Part shown: piece after piece, positions 1 through 6,113 of the stretch
How positions within the stretch are numbered: position 1 is the stretch's first letter
How the letters are laid out: every line of letters starts with the position of its first letter
From: DATHSN01 sp035464115
GTDB taxonomy: Bacteria; Actinomycetota; Acidimicrobiia; Acidimicrobiales; SKKL01
Length of the DNA: 8,634 nt
NCBI GenBank assembly: GCA_035464115.1
Contig: DATHSN010000267.1
Location: 1-8,634, forward strand
Reading direction: 5' to 3'
The notes under the pieces: generated by a model
The model's database searches: none
The model's input: only the letters and a program-made list of their open reading frames with translations
Told to the model about the DNA's origin: nothing
Translations under genes and position numbers: made by a program

Positions 1-1428
1 GTCGACGAGCGCGGCGTGGTCCACCGCGTAGGCGAGGTGGCGGGCCTGCGCCGGCCGGTCGCCGTCGCCGGCCTGCCACGAGCGCAGCCAGCGGCCGTCG
101 TCGCGTCGCAGGTTGGCGAGGAGGAACTCGCCATTGGCGACCGCCGCCGCCCGCCAGTCGTCGCGCCCGGTGACCGCCGCGGCCTCGGCGAGGGTGGCGA
201 GCATGAGCGCGTTCCACTCGGTGAGGACCTTGTCGTCGAGCCCCGGGCGCACCCGCTGCTCGCGGTGGGCGAACAGCCGGGCCCGGGCCCGCTCCACCTC
301 GGGGGGCGCAGCGAGGTTCCCGATCTCGGGGCGGAACAGGATGTTGCGATCCTCGAAGTTGCCGTCGTCGGTGACCCCGAACCAGGCGCGGAACGCGGCG
401 GCGTCGTCGCCGAGGACCTCGTCGACCTCGGCCGCGTCCCACACGTAGAACTTGCCCTCGACCCCTTCGGAGGCGGCGTCCTCGGCGGAGAAGAAGCCGC
501 CGTCGGGGTGGCGCAGGTCGCGCAGCACGTAGTCGACGATGCCGTCGAGCACCCGCCGGTGGTCGCCGCGCCCGGTGACCTGCCAGGCGTGCAGGTACAC
601 CCGGGCGAGCAGGGCCTGGTCGTAGAGCATCTTCTCGAAGTGGGGGACCAGCCACACCCGGTCGACCGAGTAGCGGGCGAAGCCTCCGCCGAGGTGGTCG
701 TGGATGCCGCCGGCCGCCATGGCGTCGAGGGAGCGCTCGACCATGGCGAGGGTGTCGGGGTCGCCGGAGCGCCGATGGGCCCGCAGCGCCAGCTCGAGGC
801 TCATGGTCTGGGGGAACTTGGGGGCGCCCCCGAAGCCGCCCCACTCGGCGTCGAACTGCTGGCGGAGCTGGGCCAGCGCGGCGTCGAGCACCTCGGCGCC
901 GGGGAGCTCGTCGGCCGCGGTGAGCTGGTCGGCGGTGGCGGCGATGGCCTCGGTGAGGCGGGCGGCCTGGTCGGCGATGTCGTCGCGCTTGGTGCGCCAG
1001 GCCTCGTCGATGGCGTCGAGGAGCTCGACGAACGACGGCATGCCCCCTCGCCGGGTCGGGGGGAAGTAGGTGCCGCCGAAGAACGGGCGGCCGTCGTGGT
1101 CGACGAACACGGTCATCGGCCAGCCGCCGTGACCGGTCATGGCCTGCACCGCCTCCATGTAGATGGCGTCGACGTCGGGGCGCTCCTCGCGGTCGACCTT
1201 GACGTTGACGAACCGCTCGTTCATCACCGCCGCGGTGGCGGGGTCCTCGAACGACTCGTGGGCCATCACGTGGCACCAGTGGCAGGCCGAGTAGCCCACC
1301 GACACCATCACCGGCACGTCGCGCCGGCGGGCCTCGGCGAAGGCGTCGTCGCCCCACGGGAACCAGTCGACCGGGTTGTCGGCGTGCTGGCGCAGGTAGG
1401 GGCTCGTCTCGTCGGCGAGGCGGTTCAT
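1..1428 (-). CDS. DUF255 / YyaL-type thioredoxin-domain protein (C-terminus cut by window edge)
   Basis: The 476 codons visible carry the N-terminal thioredoxin-like domain and much of the following (alpha/alpha)6 barrel of the DUF255 family (bacterial YyaL, mammalian SPATA20). The start reads MNRLADETSPYLRQHADNPV and then DW, the family's near-invariant opening. CHWC follows at residues 49-52 in place of the thioredoxin CxxC, then DREERPDVD (79-87), GGWP (101-104) and GGTYFPP (118-124). The barrel part shows WGGFGGAPKFP (196-206), HDHLGGGFARYSVD (243-256) and PHFEKMLYDQ (262-271). Relatives are usually about 650-700 residues, so roughly 200 are missing to the left; no stop or frameshift interrupts what is present. 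The family's biochemical role is unsettled (redox chaperone or sugar-epimerase-like proposals), and the protein is presumably cytoplasmic because no signal peptide is seen. The ATG at 1428 is chosen from family alignment and a TACCCT -10 seven bases upstream. It is divergent from the SDR gene. Confidence 0.93.
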   Translation of the reverse strand, partial: MNRLADETSPYLRQHADNPVDWFPWGDDAFAEARRRDVPVMVSVGYSACHWCHVMAHESFEDPATAAVMNERFVNVKVDREERPDVDAIYMEAVQAMTGHGGWPMTVFVDHDGRPFFGGTYFPPTRRGGMPSFVELLDAIDEAWRTKRDDIADQAARLTEAIAATADQLTAADELPGAEVLDAALAQLRQQFDAEWGGFGGAPKFPQTMSLELALRAHRRSGDPDTLAMVERSLDAMAAGGIHDHLGGGFARYSVDRVWLVPHFEKMLYDQALLARVYLHAWQVTGRGDHRRVLDGIVDYVLRDLRHPDGGFFSAEDAASEGVEGKFYVWDAAEVDEVLGDDAAAFRAWFGVTDDGNFEDRNILFRPEIGNLAAPPEVERARARLFAHREQRVRPGLDDKVLTEWNALMLATLAEAAAVTGRDDWRAAAVANGEFLLANLRRDDGRWLRSWQAGDGDRPAQARHLAYAVDHAALVD

Positions 1429-1435
1429 GGGACCG

Positions 1436-1441
1436 AGGGTA
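1436..1441 (-). promoter_or_regulatory. -10 hexamer for the DUF255 gene, leaderless type
   Basis: On the minus strand the hexamer is TACCCT, followed by seven bases (CGGTCCC) and then the ATG at 1428. That spacing puts the transcription start at or within a base or two of the start codon. No Shine-Dalgarno sequence is visible and no -35 consensus is recognisable. The promoter role is inferred from position and from the same arrangement at other genes in the window. Confidence 0.6.
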
Positions 1442-1451
1442 GGGCGACGGG

Positions 1452-1457
1452 TACTGT
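1452..1457 (+). promoter_or_regulatory. -10 hexamer for the SDR gene, leaderless type
   Basis: TACTGT is followed by eight bases (CCCCGACC) and then the ATG at 1466. It sits in the 37-base gap shared with the divergent DUF255 promoter. The hexamer lies inside the longer alternative reading of the SDR gene (ATG 1427), which argues for the shorter start. No Shine-Dalgarno site is seen before 1466. Confidence 0.6.
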
Positions 1458-1465
1458 CCCCGACC

Positions 1466-2218
1466 ATGGACGTGAGCCTCGAGGGGAAGGTCGCGCTCGT
1501 CACGGGCGCGTCGAAGGGCATCGGTCGGGCCATCGCCACCACGCTGGCCGAGGCCGGCGCCGCGGTGATGCTGTCGTCGCGCAAGCAGGACGCGCTCGAC
1601 GCGGCGGCGGCGACGATCGACGGGGAGACCGCCACCTTCGCGGCCAACGCCGGCGATCCCGAGCAGGCCGCGGCGTGCGTGCAGGCCACCGTCGACCGCT
1701 TCGGCGGCATCGACATCCTCGTCAACAACGCGGCCACCAACCCCTACATGGGGCCGACGCTCGGCATCGACCTGGGCCGCTACGACAAGACCTGGCAGGT
1801 GAACCTGCGGGGCCCCCTCGTGTGGACCCAGGAGACCTGGGCCCGGTCGATGAGCGAGCGTCCGGGGGCGTCGATCATCAACATCGCGTCCATCGGCGGG
1901 CTGTCGGTGGAGACGTCGATCGGCATCTACAACACCACCAAGGCCGCGCTCATCCACCTCACCAAGACCCTCGCCGCCGAGCTCGGGCCGACGGCCCGGG
2001 TCAACGCCATCGCCCCCGGCCTGGTGAAGACCGACATGGCCCGGGCGCTGTGGGAGCCCAACGAGGCCGCGCTGGGCGCCCGCAGCCCGCTCGGTCGCCT
2101 CGGTGAGCCCGACGACATCGCCAACGCCGCGCTGTTCCTCGCGTCCGACCTGTCGTCGTGGATCACCGGCCACACGCTCGTGGTCGACGGTGGCGCCCTC
2201 ATCCGCCCCGGCGGCTGA
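1466..2218 (+). CDS. Short-chain dehydrogenase/reductase (classical SDR)
   Basis: This is a complete 250-residue classical SDR, the usual length, expected to be a soluble NAD(P)(H)-dependent oxidoreductase acting on a carbonyl or hydroxyl group. The Rossmann nucleotide site TGASKGIG is at residues 13-20 and NNAA at 87-90. The catalytic residues are N113, S142, Y155 and K159 (YNTTK), and the PG motif after strand six is at 184-185. SSR at 37-39, at the end of the second strand, suggests NADP(H), an inference from the basic residue there. The C-terminal DGG (241-243) is typical of the FabG/glucose-dehydrogenase-like group. The substrate cannot be read from the sequence; neighbouring genes give no pathway, and membership of fatty-acid synthesis is not supported. 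An in-frame ATG at 1427 would add 13 residues, but the promoter hexamer at 1452-1457 and the family's normal N-terminus favour 1466. Confidence 0.93.
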   Translation: MDVSLEGKVALVTGASKGIGRAIATTLAEAGAAVMLSSRKQDALDAAAATIDGETATFAANAGDPEQAAACVQATVDRFGGIDILVNNAATNPYMGPTLGIDLGRYDKTWQVNLRGPLVWTQETWARSMSERPGASIINIASIGGLSVETSIGIYNTTKAALIHLTKTLAAELGPTARVNAIAPGLVKTDMARALWEPNEAALGARSPLGRLGEPDDIANAALFLASDLSSWITGHTLVVDGGALIRPGG

Positions 2219-2222
2219 CGGC

Positions 2223-2228
2223 TACCCT
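2223..2228 (+). promoter_or_regulatory. Possible -10 hexamer for the 48-aa membrane protein gene
   Basis: TACCCT lies five bases after the SDR stop codon. A start site about eight bases downstream would leave a leader of roughly 25 bases before the ATG at 2263, since no ATG or GTG occurs in between. The small gene may therefore have its own promoter rather than relying on readthrough from the SDR gene. Evidence is only the hexamer and its similarity to the others in the window. Confidence 0.4.
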
Positions 2229-2262
2229 GACCGGACCCGCCGCCGACCCCGAGCCCGGAGCC

Positions 2263-2409
2263 ATGCCCCGCTACACGCCCCCCGCCGGACCCGACGACGA
2301 CCTGCCCGACCTGCGCCGGCGGAACCCCCTGGTGTGGTGGGTCGCCGTGATCATGGCTGCCTCGATGGTGTTCGGCACGGTGGCGGGCACCCTCGTCGTG
2401 CTGCTGTAG
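2263..2409 (+). CDS. Small single-pass membrane protein, 48 aa, unknown function
   Basis: The ORF encodes 48 residues: a charged proline-containing N-terminus (about 1-22, with DDDLPDLRRR) followed by one hydrophobic segment (about 23-48, NPLVWW through GTLVVLL). The arginines just before the hydrophobic stretch suggest a cytoplasmic N-terminus and a single membrane span ending almost at the C-terminus. I do not recognise a family. An upstream in-frame ATG at 2158 lies inside the SDR gene and would add arginine/proline-rich residues typical of an out-of-frame shadow, so 2263 is preferred. GGAG at 2257-2260 is a possible Shine-Dalgarno, but only two bases separate it from the ATG, which is unusually close. 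The gene lies 44 bases after the SDR and converges on another tiny membrane gene. The clean hydropathy pattern supports a real gene; length keeps confidence moderate. Confidence 0.62.
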   Translation: MPRYTPPAGPDDDLPDLRRRNPLVWWVAVIMAASMVFGTVAGTLVVLL

Positions 2410-2419
2410 CGGCCGGGGT

Positions 2420-2441
2420 CGGAGCCGCCGCGGCGGCGCCG
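2420..2441. terminator. GC palindrome between two convergent stops, possible bidirectional terminator
   Basis: A perfect 14-base palindrome, GCCGCCGCGGCGGC (2424-2437), is flanked by complementary CGG (2420-2422) and CCG (2439-2441) after one mismatch. It fills most of the 34 bases between the stop at 2409 (plus) and the stop at 2444 (minus). As RNA it could fold from either strand. There is no T-rich tract, so it is not a canonical intrinsic terminator. Such GC palindromes also arise by chance in GC-rich DNA. Confidence 0.35.
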
Positions 2442-2443
2442 GA

Positions 2444-2614
2444 TCAGCCCTCGAGGGCGAGGTAGAGCGCGAAGGCGCCGACGGCGGCGGCCACGACGGG
2501 CCACGGCACGCCCAGGGCGAGGACCAGCACGGCCACCACCGCGGCCACGACGGCGAGGAGCACCCGCCGGAGGCGACGGCGGTCGGACGATCGTTCGGTG
2601 GGCGACGCGTTCAC
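2444..2614 (-). CDS. Small hydrophobic membrane protein, 56 aa, unknown function
   Basis: From a GTG at 2614 the ORF encodes 56 residues. A hydrophilic, arginine-rich head (about 1-17, with DRRRLRRV at 11-18) is followed by two hydrophobic stretches, about 18-35 (LLAVVAAVVAVLVLALG) and 39-54 (PVVAAAVGAFALYLAL), separated by a short PWP turn. This fits a helical-hairpin membrane protein with both ends in the cytoplasm, or possibly one long span. The family is not recognised. The frame stays open far upstream, but the upstream part is arginine/proline/histidine-rich shadow sequence antisense to other genes, so the start is set where a membrane-protein composition begins. It is divergent from the propeller gene, with 51 bases between starts. 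GAGACT ends six bases before the GTG and may be a weak leaderless -10. Confidence 0.6.
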   Translation of the reverse strand: MNASPTERSSDRRRLRRVLLAVVAAVVAVLVLALGVPWPVVAAAVGAFALYLALEG

Positions 2615-2620
2615 CCGTCC

Positions 2621-2626
2621 AGTCTC
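2621..2626 (-). promoter_or_regulatory. Weak -10-like hexamer before the 56-aa membrane protein gene
   Basis: The minus strand reads GAGACT, then six bases (GGACGG), then the GTG at 2614. It matches the A and final T positions of the window's TANNNT pattern but lacks the first T. Spacing fits a leaderless start, and no Shine-Dalgarno is evident. Confidence 0.3.
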
Positions 2627-2652
2627 GCCGCGCCGCGCCCGGCGCGCGCCGA

Positions 2653-2658
2653 TACCGT
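2653..2658 (+). promoter_or_regulatory. -10 hexamer for the membrane-anchored propeller gene, leaderless type
   Basis: TACCGT is followed by seven bases (CGACGCG) and the GTG at 2666. There is no Shine-Dalgarno site. The position supports the GTG start and a leaderless transcript. Confidence 0.55.
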
Positions 2659-2665
2659 CGACGCG

Positions 2666-3967
2666 GTGGACGACCCCGGCGACGTCCCCCTCCTCGATCC
2701 GATCGGGGTCGGCGGCGAGAACGACCCGCCGTCCGATGCGGTGGTGGTGGTCGGTCGGGGCCCGTCGCGGCTCGGGCTCGGTGCCCTGGTCGTGGTGGCG
2801 CTCGGCGTGGCCGCGCTGTGGTGGTGGCCGACCGGTGACGCCGACGAGTCGGCCGTGCCCCCGACCAGCGTGCCGCCGGTCACCGTCCCGCCGACCAGTG
2901 TCCCGCCGATCAGCGTTCCGCCGACCAGCGTCCCGCCGGGCCCTGCGCCGTCGGCTGATGGCGCCGCGCCGCCGCCGGCCGCGCGCCGGCTCACGGTGGT
3001 GCTGCGGGGCGCCGACACCGTCTCGGTGGTCGACCTCGACGCCGTGGGTCGGGCCGTCACGGTGGTGGTCGACGGACCGACCGATCCGTCGATCGATGCC
3101 GCCACCGCCGCGATCGTCGGGCCCGGGCAGATCGCCGTGGCCGGGCGCGACGGCATCGTCCTCGTCGATCGCGATCTGCGCCTGCGGGGCCCGACGGTCG
3201 CCGTCGACGCGCACGGCCTGGTCGCGGCGGGTGACGACGGCCAGGTGTGGGCGGTGTCGCGGCCCGCCGCTCCCGATCCGGTCGAGACCGCGCCGCAGGT
3301 CCAGCTCGTCGACCTGGCCGACGGACGCGTCCTGGCGTCGACCGAGCTGGTCGCCGGGGCCCGGGTGGCGGGGGCGACGGACGCGGGCCTGGTCGTGGTC
3401 GAGCCCGGTGGCTCGGCGCTGCTGTCGGTCGACTCGTCCGGTCGGGCCAGCGGTCGCCTGGTGTCGACGGGCGTCCCGCTCGCGGCCGGGGTCGATCGCG
3501 TCGGGCTCGTCGAGTGCGACGGCCGGTTCCGCTGCGTGCTGGCGACGCGCGACGACGACGGCACCCTCGTGCGGGCGTTGCCGTTCGGCGACCGCCCGGG
3601 CGCCATCCGGGTGCTCGACGCTGCCGTCACCCGAGATGCCCTGGCGCTGGTGGTCGACGACCCCGGTGGGGGCGTCGACGGCGTCGAGCTGCTGGTGGTC
3701 GACCTGGCGCCCCGGGGTGAGGTGCGGCGGGTGGCGACCTTCGATCGTTCGTCGCCCCCGGCGGGTGTGGCCTGGTCGCCCGACGGCACCGTGCTGGTGT
3801 GGCGCGCCCCCGACGGTGCCGAGGGCCGGGGGCGCATCGGTGCCCACGACCGCACCACCGGGGTGACCGGCGTGGTCGCCGCGCCGATCGCCCTCGACGG
3901 TCGGCTGGTCGGGCTGCTGGGCCCGGCCGAGCGACCGTTCGTGGGTCCCTCCACCGGCGTGCGCTGA
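2666..3967 (+). CDS. Membrane-anchored protein with proline linker and probable beta-propeller exterior domain
   Basis: This 433-residue protein begins with a short acidic cytoplasmic tail and basic residues (R31, R35), then one membrane span at about 37-54 (GLGALVVVALGVAALWWW). No signal-peptidase site is obvious, so it looks like a signal anchor with its bulk outside. Residues 64-93 are six pentapeptides of the form VPPxx, probably an extended spacer through the cell wall. From about 108 onward, strand-rich repeats recur: VSVVDLDAVG, GIVLVDRDLR, VQLVDLADGRV, LLSVDSSGR and VELLVVDLAPRG, ending with WSPDGTVLVW (370-379), a TolB/WD40-type blade signature. The only cysteines, C284 and C290, are close enough to form a disulfide, consistent with an exterior location. 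I do not recognise a named family, and no enzymatic motif is seen. It may bind a ligand, sense or scaffold. The gene converges on menE with a 14-base gap. Confidence 0.85.
   Translation: MDDPGDVPLLDPIGVGGENDPPSDAVVVVGRGPSRLGLGALVVVALGVAALWWWPTGDADESAVPPTSVPPVTVPPTSVPPISVPPTSVPPGPAPSADGAAPPPAARRLTVVLRGADTVSVVDLDAVGRAVTVVVDGPTDPSIDAATAAIVGPGQIAVAGRDGIVLVDRDLRLRGPTVAVDAHGLVAAGDDGQVWAVSRPAAPDPVETAPQVQLVDLADGRVLASTELVAGARVAGATDAGLVVVEPGGSALLSVDSSGRASGRLVSTGVPLAAGVDRVGLVECDGRFRCVLATRDDDGTLVRALPFGDRPGAIRVLDAAVTRDALALVVDDPGGGVDGVELLVVDLAPRGEVRRVATFDRSSPPAGVAWSPDGTVLVWRAPDGAEGRGRIGAHDRTTGVTGVVAAPIALDGRLVGLLGPAERPFVGPSTGVR
2855..2944 (+). repeat. In-gene 15-base repeat coding six VPPxx pentapeptides
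   Basis: Six consecutive 15-base units encode VPPTS, VPPVT, VPPTS, VPPIS, VPPTS and VPPGP. The third codon positions and the variable fourth and fifth codons differ between copies, so the units are imperfect at the DNA level. The stretch links the membrane anchor to the exterior domain. Confidence 0.85.
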
Positions 3968-3981
3968 GCGGTCGGCCCGGG

Positions 3982-5094
3982 CTACAGGCGGGTGCGGACC
4001 ACCTTGCCGAGGGCGGTGCGGGGCAGGCGCTCGACGAGCTCGAGTGATCGGGGCGCGCACCACGCGGGGAGCGCGGCCCGCACGTGGCGGCGCAGCTCGT
4101 CGAGGTCGGGGGGACGCCGGGCGTCGGCGGGCACGATGACGGCGACCACCCGTTGCCCCCACTCGGGGTCGGGGCGGCCGATGACCGCGGCCTCGGCCAC
4201 GCCGGGGTGGCGTTCGAGCTCGGCCTCGACGGGGGTGGGCCACACGTTCTCGCCGCCGGTGATGATGAGGTCGCCCCGGCGGCCGAGCACGGTGACCCGC
4301 CCGGTGGCGGCGTCCACCCCGCCGAGGTCGCCGGTGGGGAGCCATCCGTCGGCGGTGCGCGGGTCGGTGCCGTCGCGGTAGGCGCGGAGCAGCATCGGGC
4401 CCCGCACGTGGAGCTCGCCGTCGACGGCGCGGACCTCGACCCCGTCGAGCGGGAACCCGTCGTAGACGATGCCGCTGCCGGTCTCGGTCATGCCGTAGGT
4501 GGCGACGGCGTTGGCCGGCCGGTCGGGGGGCGGGGCCGACCCGCCGAGGACGATCCGCTCGAAGCGGGTGGGGTCGATGCGAGCCAGGGCGGTGGCCACG
4601 AGCGACACGTGGGTGGCGCCCCGGTCGGCGGCGTCGGTGACGGCGGCGGCGTCGAAGCCGGGGTGGACCTCGAGCGGGGTGCCGGTGAGCAGGGCCCGGG
4701 TGACGACCGACAGACCGCCCACGTGGGCGAGGGGCAGGCAGGCGAGCCAGCGGTGGCGGGTCGGGTCGACGGCGAGGCGGCGGGAGGTGGCGGTGGCCGA
4801 GGCGGCGACCGCGTCGTGGGTGAGCACCACGCCCTTGGGGGTGCCGGTGGTGCCGCTGGTGGCGACGACGAGGGCGTCGCCGGGCTCGACGGGCCGGCCG
4901 CCGGGGTGACGTCGACGGGCGCCGTCGACGTGGACCACCACGGTCGGCGCCAGCGCGTCGAGCAGCTGGTCGCGCGCGGCCGGGGGGAGGCGCGGGTCGA
5001 TGGGGGCCACCGCGTCGCCGTCGTCCCACGCCCGCCGCAGCGCGTCGACCCACGCCGGTCCCGCGGGACCCTCGAGGGCGACGAGCTCGTGCAC
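3982..5094 (-). CDS. menE: o-Succinylbenzoate-CoA ligase (MenE)
   Basis: MenE activates o-succinylbenzoate with ATP and CoA, through an acyl-adenylate, to give OSB-CoA for MenB. The protein is 370 residues, in the shorter range seen for actinobacterial MenE and below the roughly 450-490 of Bacillus and E. coli enzymes; the missing part is N-terminal. Adenylate-forming superfamily motifs are all present: the phosphate loop TSGTTGTPKG (79-88), HVGGLS (124-129), YGMTET (200-205), TGDLG (254-258), the hinge region GRRGDLIITGGENV (271-284), and the C-terminal catalytic lysine K364 in RTALGKVVR. Sequence alone cannot separate MenE from other small acyl-CoA ligases with certainty, but menA, menH and menD next door make the call strong. 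The GTG start at 5094 is supported by a TAGCCT hexamer six bases upstream. It is divergent from menA. Confidence 0.92.
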   Translation of the reverse strand: MHELVALEGPAGPAWVDALRRAWDDGDAVAPIDPRLPPAARDQLLDALAPTVVVHVDGARRRHPGGRPVEPGDALVVATSGTTGTPKGVVLTHDAVAASATATSRRLAVDPTRHRWLACLPLAHVGGLSVVTRALLTGTPLEVHPGFDAAAVTDAADRGATHVSLVATALARIDPTRFERIVLGGSAPPPDRPANAVATYGMTETGSGIVYDGFPLDGVEVRAVDGELHVRGPMLLRAYRDGTDPRTADGWLPTGDLGGVDAATGRVTVLGRRGDLIITGGENVWPTPVEAELERHPGVAEAAVIGRPDPEWGQRVVAVIVPADARRPPDLDELRRHVRAALPAWCAPRSLELVERLPRTALGKVVRTRL

Positions 5095-5100
5095 GCCGTC

Positions 5101-5106
5101 AGGCTA
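5101..5106 (-). promoter_or_regulatory. -10 hexamer for menE, leaderless type
   Basis: The minus strand reads TAGCCT, six bases (GACGGC), then the GTG of menE at 5094. No Shine-Dalgarno is seen. It shares a 65-base divergent region with the menA promoter. Confidence 0.58.
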
Positions 5107-5145
5107 CGGGCGGGGTCGGCCGGCGGAGCGGCGCCGGCGTCGCCG

Positions 5146-5151
5146 TACGCT
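5146..5151 (+). promoter_or_regulatory. -10 hexamer for menA, leaderless type
   Basis: TACGCT is followed by eight bases (GACCCGCC) and the GTG of menA at 5160. No Shine-Dalgarno site precedes the start. The spacing is identical to that before the SDR and menD genes. Confidence 0.6.
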
Positions 5152-5159
5152 GACCCGCC

Positions 5160-6032
5160 GTGAACCCGTGGATCGCCGGCGCCCGACCCCGAACCCTCCC
5201 TGCGGCGGTGGTCCCCGTCGCGGTGGGCACCGCAGCGGCGGTCGGCGAGGCCGACATCGTCGCCTGGCGCGCCGGCGCCGCGCTCGTCGTGGCCCTCGCC
5301 CTGCAGGTCGGGGTCAACTACGCCAACGACTACAGCGACGGCGTGCGCGGCACCGACGCCGACGGCGCCCGGGTCGGCCCGGTGCGCCTCGTCGGGTCCG
5401 GGCTGAAGTCGCCGGGCGCGGTGAAGCGGGCTGCGTTCGCCGCGCTCGGGGTCGCCGCGGTGGCCGGGCTGGCCCTCGCCGTCGCCGTGGGATGGGAGCT
5501 GCTGGTGGTGGGGGCGGCGGCGATCGCCGCGGCGTGGTTCTACACCGGTGGGTCGCGTCCCTACGGCTACGCCGGGTTCGGCGAGGTCTTCGTGTTCGTG
5601 TTCTTCGGGGTGGTCGCCACCGTCGGCTCGGCCTACGTGCACACCGGGGAGGTGTCGACGCTCGCACTCGTGGCGTCGGTGCCGGTCGGGCTCCTGGCCA
5701 CCGCCCTGTTGGTGGTGAACAACCTGCGCGACATCCCCGGCGACACCGCGGCCGGCAAGCGCACGCTGGCGGTCCGCCTGGGCGACCGGGCCACGCGGGG
5801 GCTCTACGTCGGGCTGTTGGTCGTCACCTTCCTGGTGATCCCGCCGCTGGCCGGGCTGGGCCGCATCGGTGCCGTCGTGGGCCTGCTCGGCATCCCCTTC
5901 GCCCGTCGCCCCGTCACCGCGGTGCTGTCCGGGGCCCATGGCCCGGGCCTCATCCCGGTGCTGGGCGCCACCGGTCGGGTGCAGCTCATCACCGGGCTGG
6001 CCCTCGCGATCGGGATGGCCGCGACGGGCTGA
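5160..6032 (+). CDS. menA: 1,4-Dihydroxy-2-naphthoate polyprenyltransferase (MenA)
   Basis: MenA is an integral membrane UbiA-family prenyltransferase that attaches the polyprenyl chain to 1,4-dihydroxy-2-naphthoate with loss of CO2, giving demethylmenaquinone. The 290-residue length is typical. The opening NPWIAGARPRTLPAAVVPV matches the MenA N-terminus. The first aspartate-rich motif is NYANDYSDGVRGTD (53-66), which binds the Mg-diphosphate of the prenyl donor. The second is NNLRDIPGDTAAGKRTLAVRLG (187-208), written here as one motif with key residues N187, N188, D191 and D195. Between and after them are several hydrophobic helices (for example about 39-52, 92-126, 141-160, 167-187, 214-245 and 274-288), consistent with the eight-to-nine-span fold. 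The GTG start is fixed by the family N-terminus and the upstream TACGCT. It is divergent from menE and convergent with menH. Confidence 0.95.
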   Translation: MNPWIAGARPRTLPAAVVPVAVGTAAAVGEADIVAWRAGAALVVALALQVGVNYANDYSDGVRGTDADGARVGPVRLVGSGLKSPGAVKRAAFAALGVAAVAGLALAVAVGWELLVVGAAAIAAAWFYTGGSRPYGYAGFGEVFVFVFFGVVATVGSAYVHTGEVSTLALVASVPVGLLATALLVVNNLRDIPGDTAAGKRTLAVRLGDRATRGLYVGLLVVTFLVIPPLAGLGRIGAVVGLLGIPFARRPVTAVLSGAHGPGLIPVLGATGRVQLITGLALAIGMAATG

Positions 6033-6089
6033 GCCGGCAGCACTGGGTGGCGCATGGGTGAGGAGCCGCTGCCGCTCGGGGCGCAGCTC

Positions 6090-6113
6090 CCGGGCTCGAC
6101 GGCGATCGCCCGG
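6090..6113. terminator. Inverted repeat in the menA/menH convergent gap, weak terminator candidate
   Basis: CCGGGC (6090-6095) and GCCCGG (6108-6113) are complementary across a 12-base loop, next to the menH stop codon at 6114 and 57 bases after the menA stop. It could form a hairpin at the 3' end of transcripts from either side. There is no T tract and the stem is only six pairs. The rest of the 81-base gap (6033-6089) shows nothing I can name. Confidence 0.25.

Noticed and set aside
1427..1465. Longer N-terminus for the SDR from ATG 1427
   Set aside because: It would overlap the DUF255 start codon, add 13 residues not typical of the family, and place the TACTGT hexamer inside the coding region.
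16..2106. Very long plus-strand reading frame (696 codons)
   Set aside because: It is antisense to the DUF255 gene, then runs through the SDR gene in the wrong frame. Its composition is a typical GC-rich shadow (arginine, glycine, histidine, valine runs) with no recognisable motif, while the DUF255 and SDR frames carry strong family motifs.
1466..2218. SDR gene as a fatty-acid FabG or a menaquinone-pathway enzyme
   Set aside because: Classical SDR motifs do not define the substrate. No acyl-carrier or fatty-acid gene is adjacent, and no step of the classical menaquinone route needs an SDR.
2855..2944. Regular 15-base repeats as a possible CRISPR or regulatory iteron array
   Set aside because: There are no spacers, the units are in frame, they vary at wobble positions and encode a uniform VPPxx peptide, so this is a protein linker.
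2444..5053. Very long minus-strand reading frame (869 codons)
   Set aside because: It is an open shadow frame antisense to the propeller gene and out of frame with menE, dominated by arginine, proline and histidine. Only its last 56 codons have the composition of a membrane protein, and only those are annotated.
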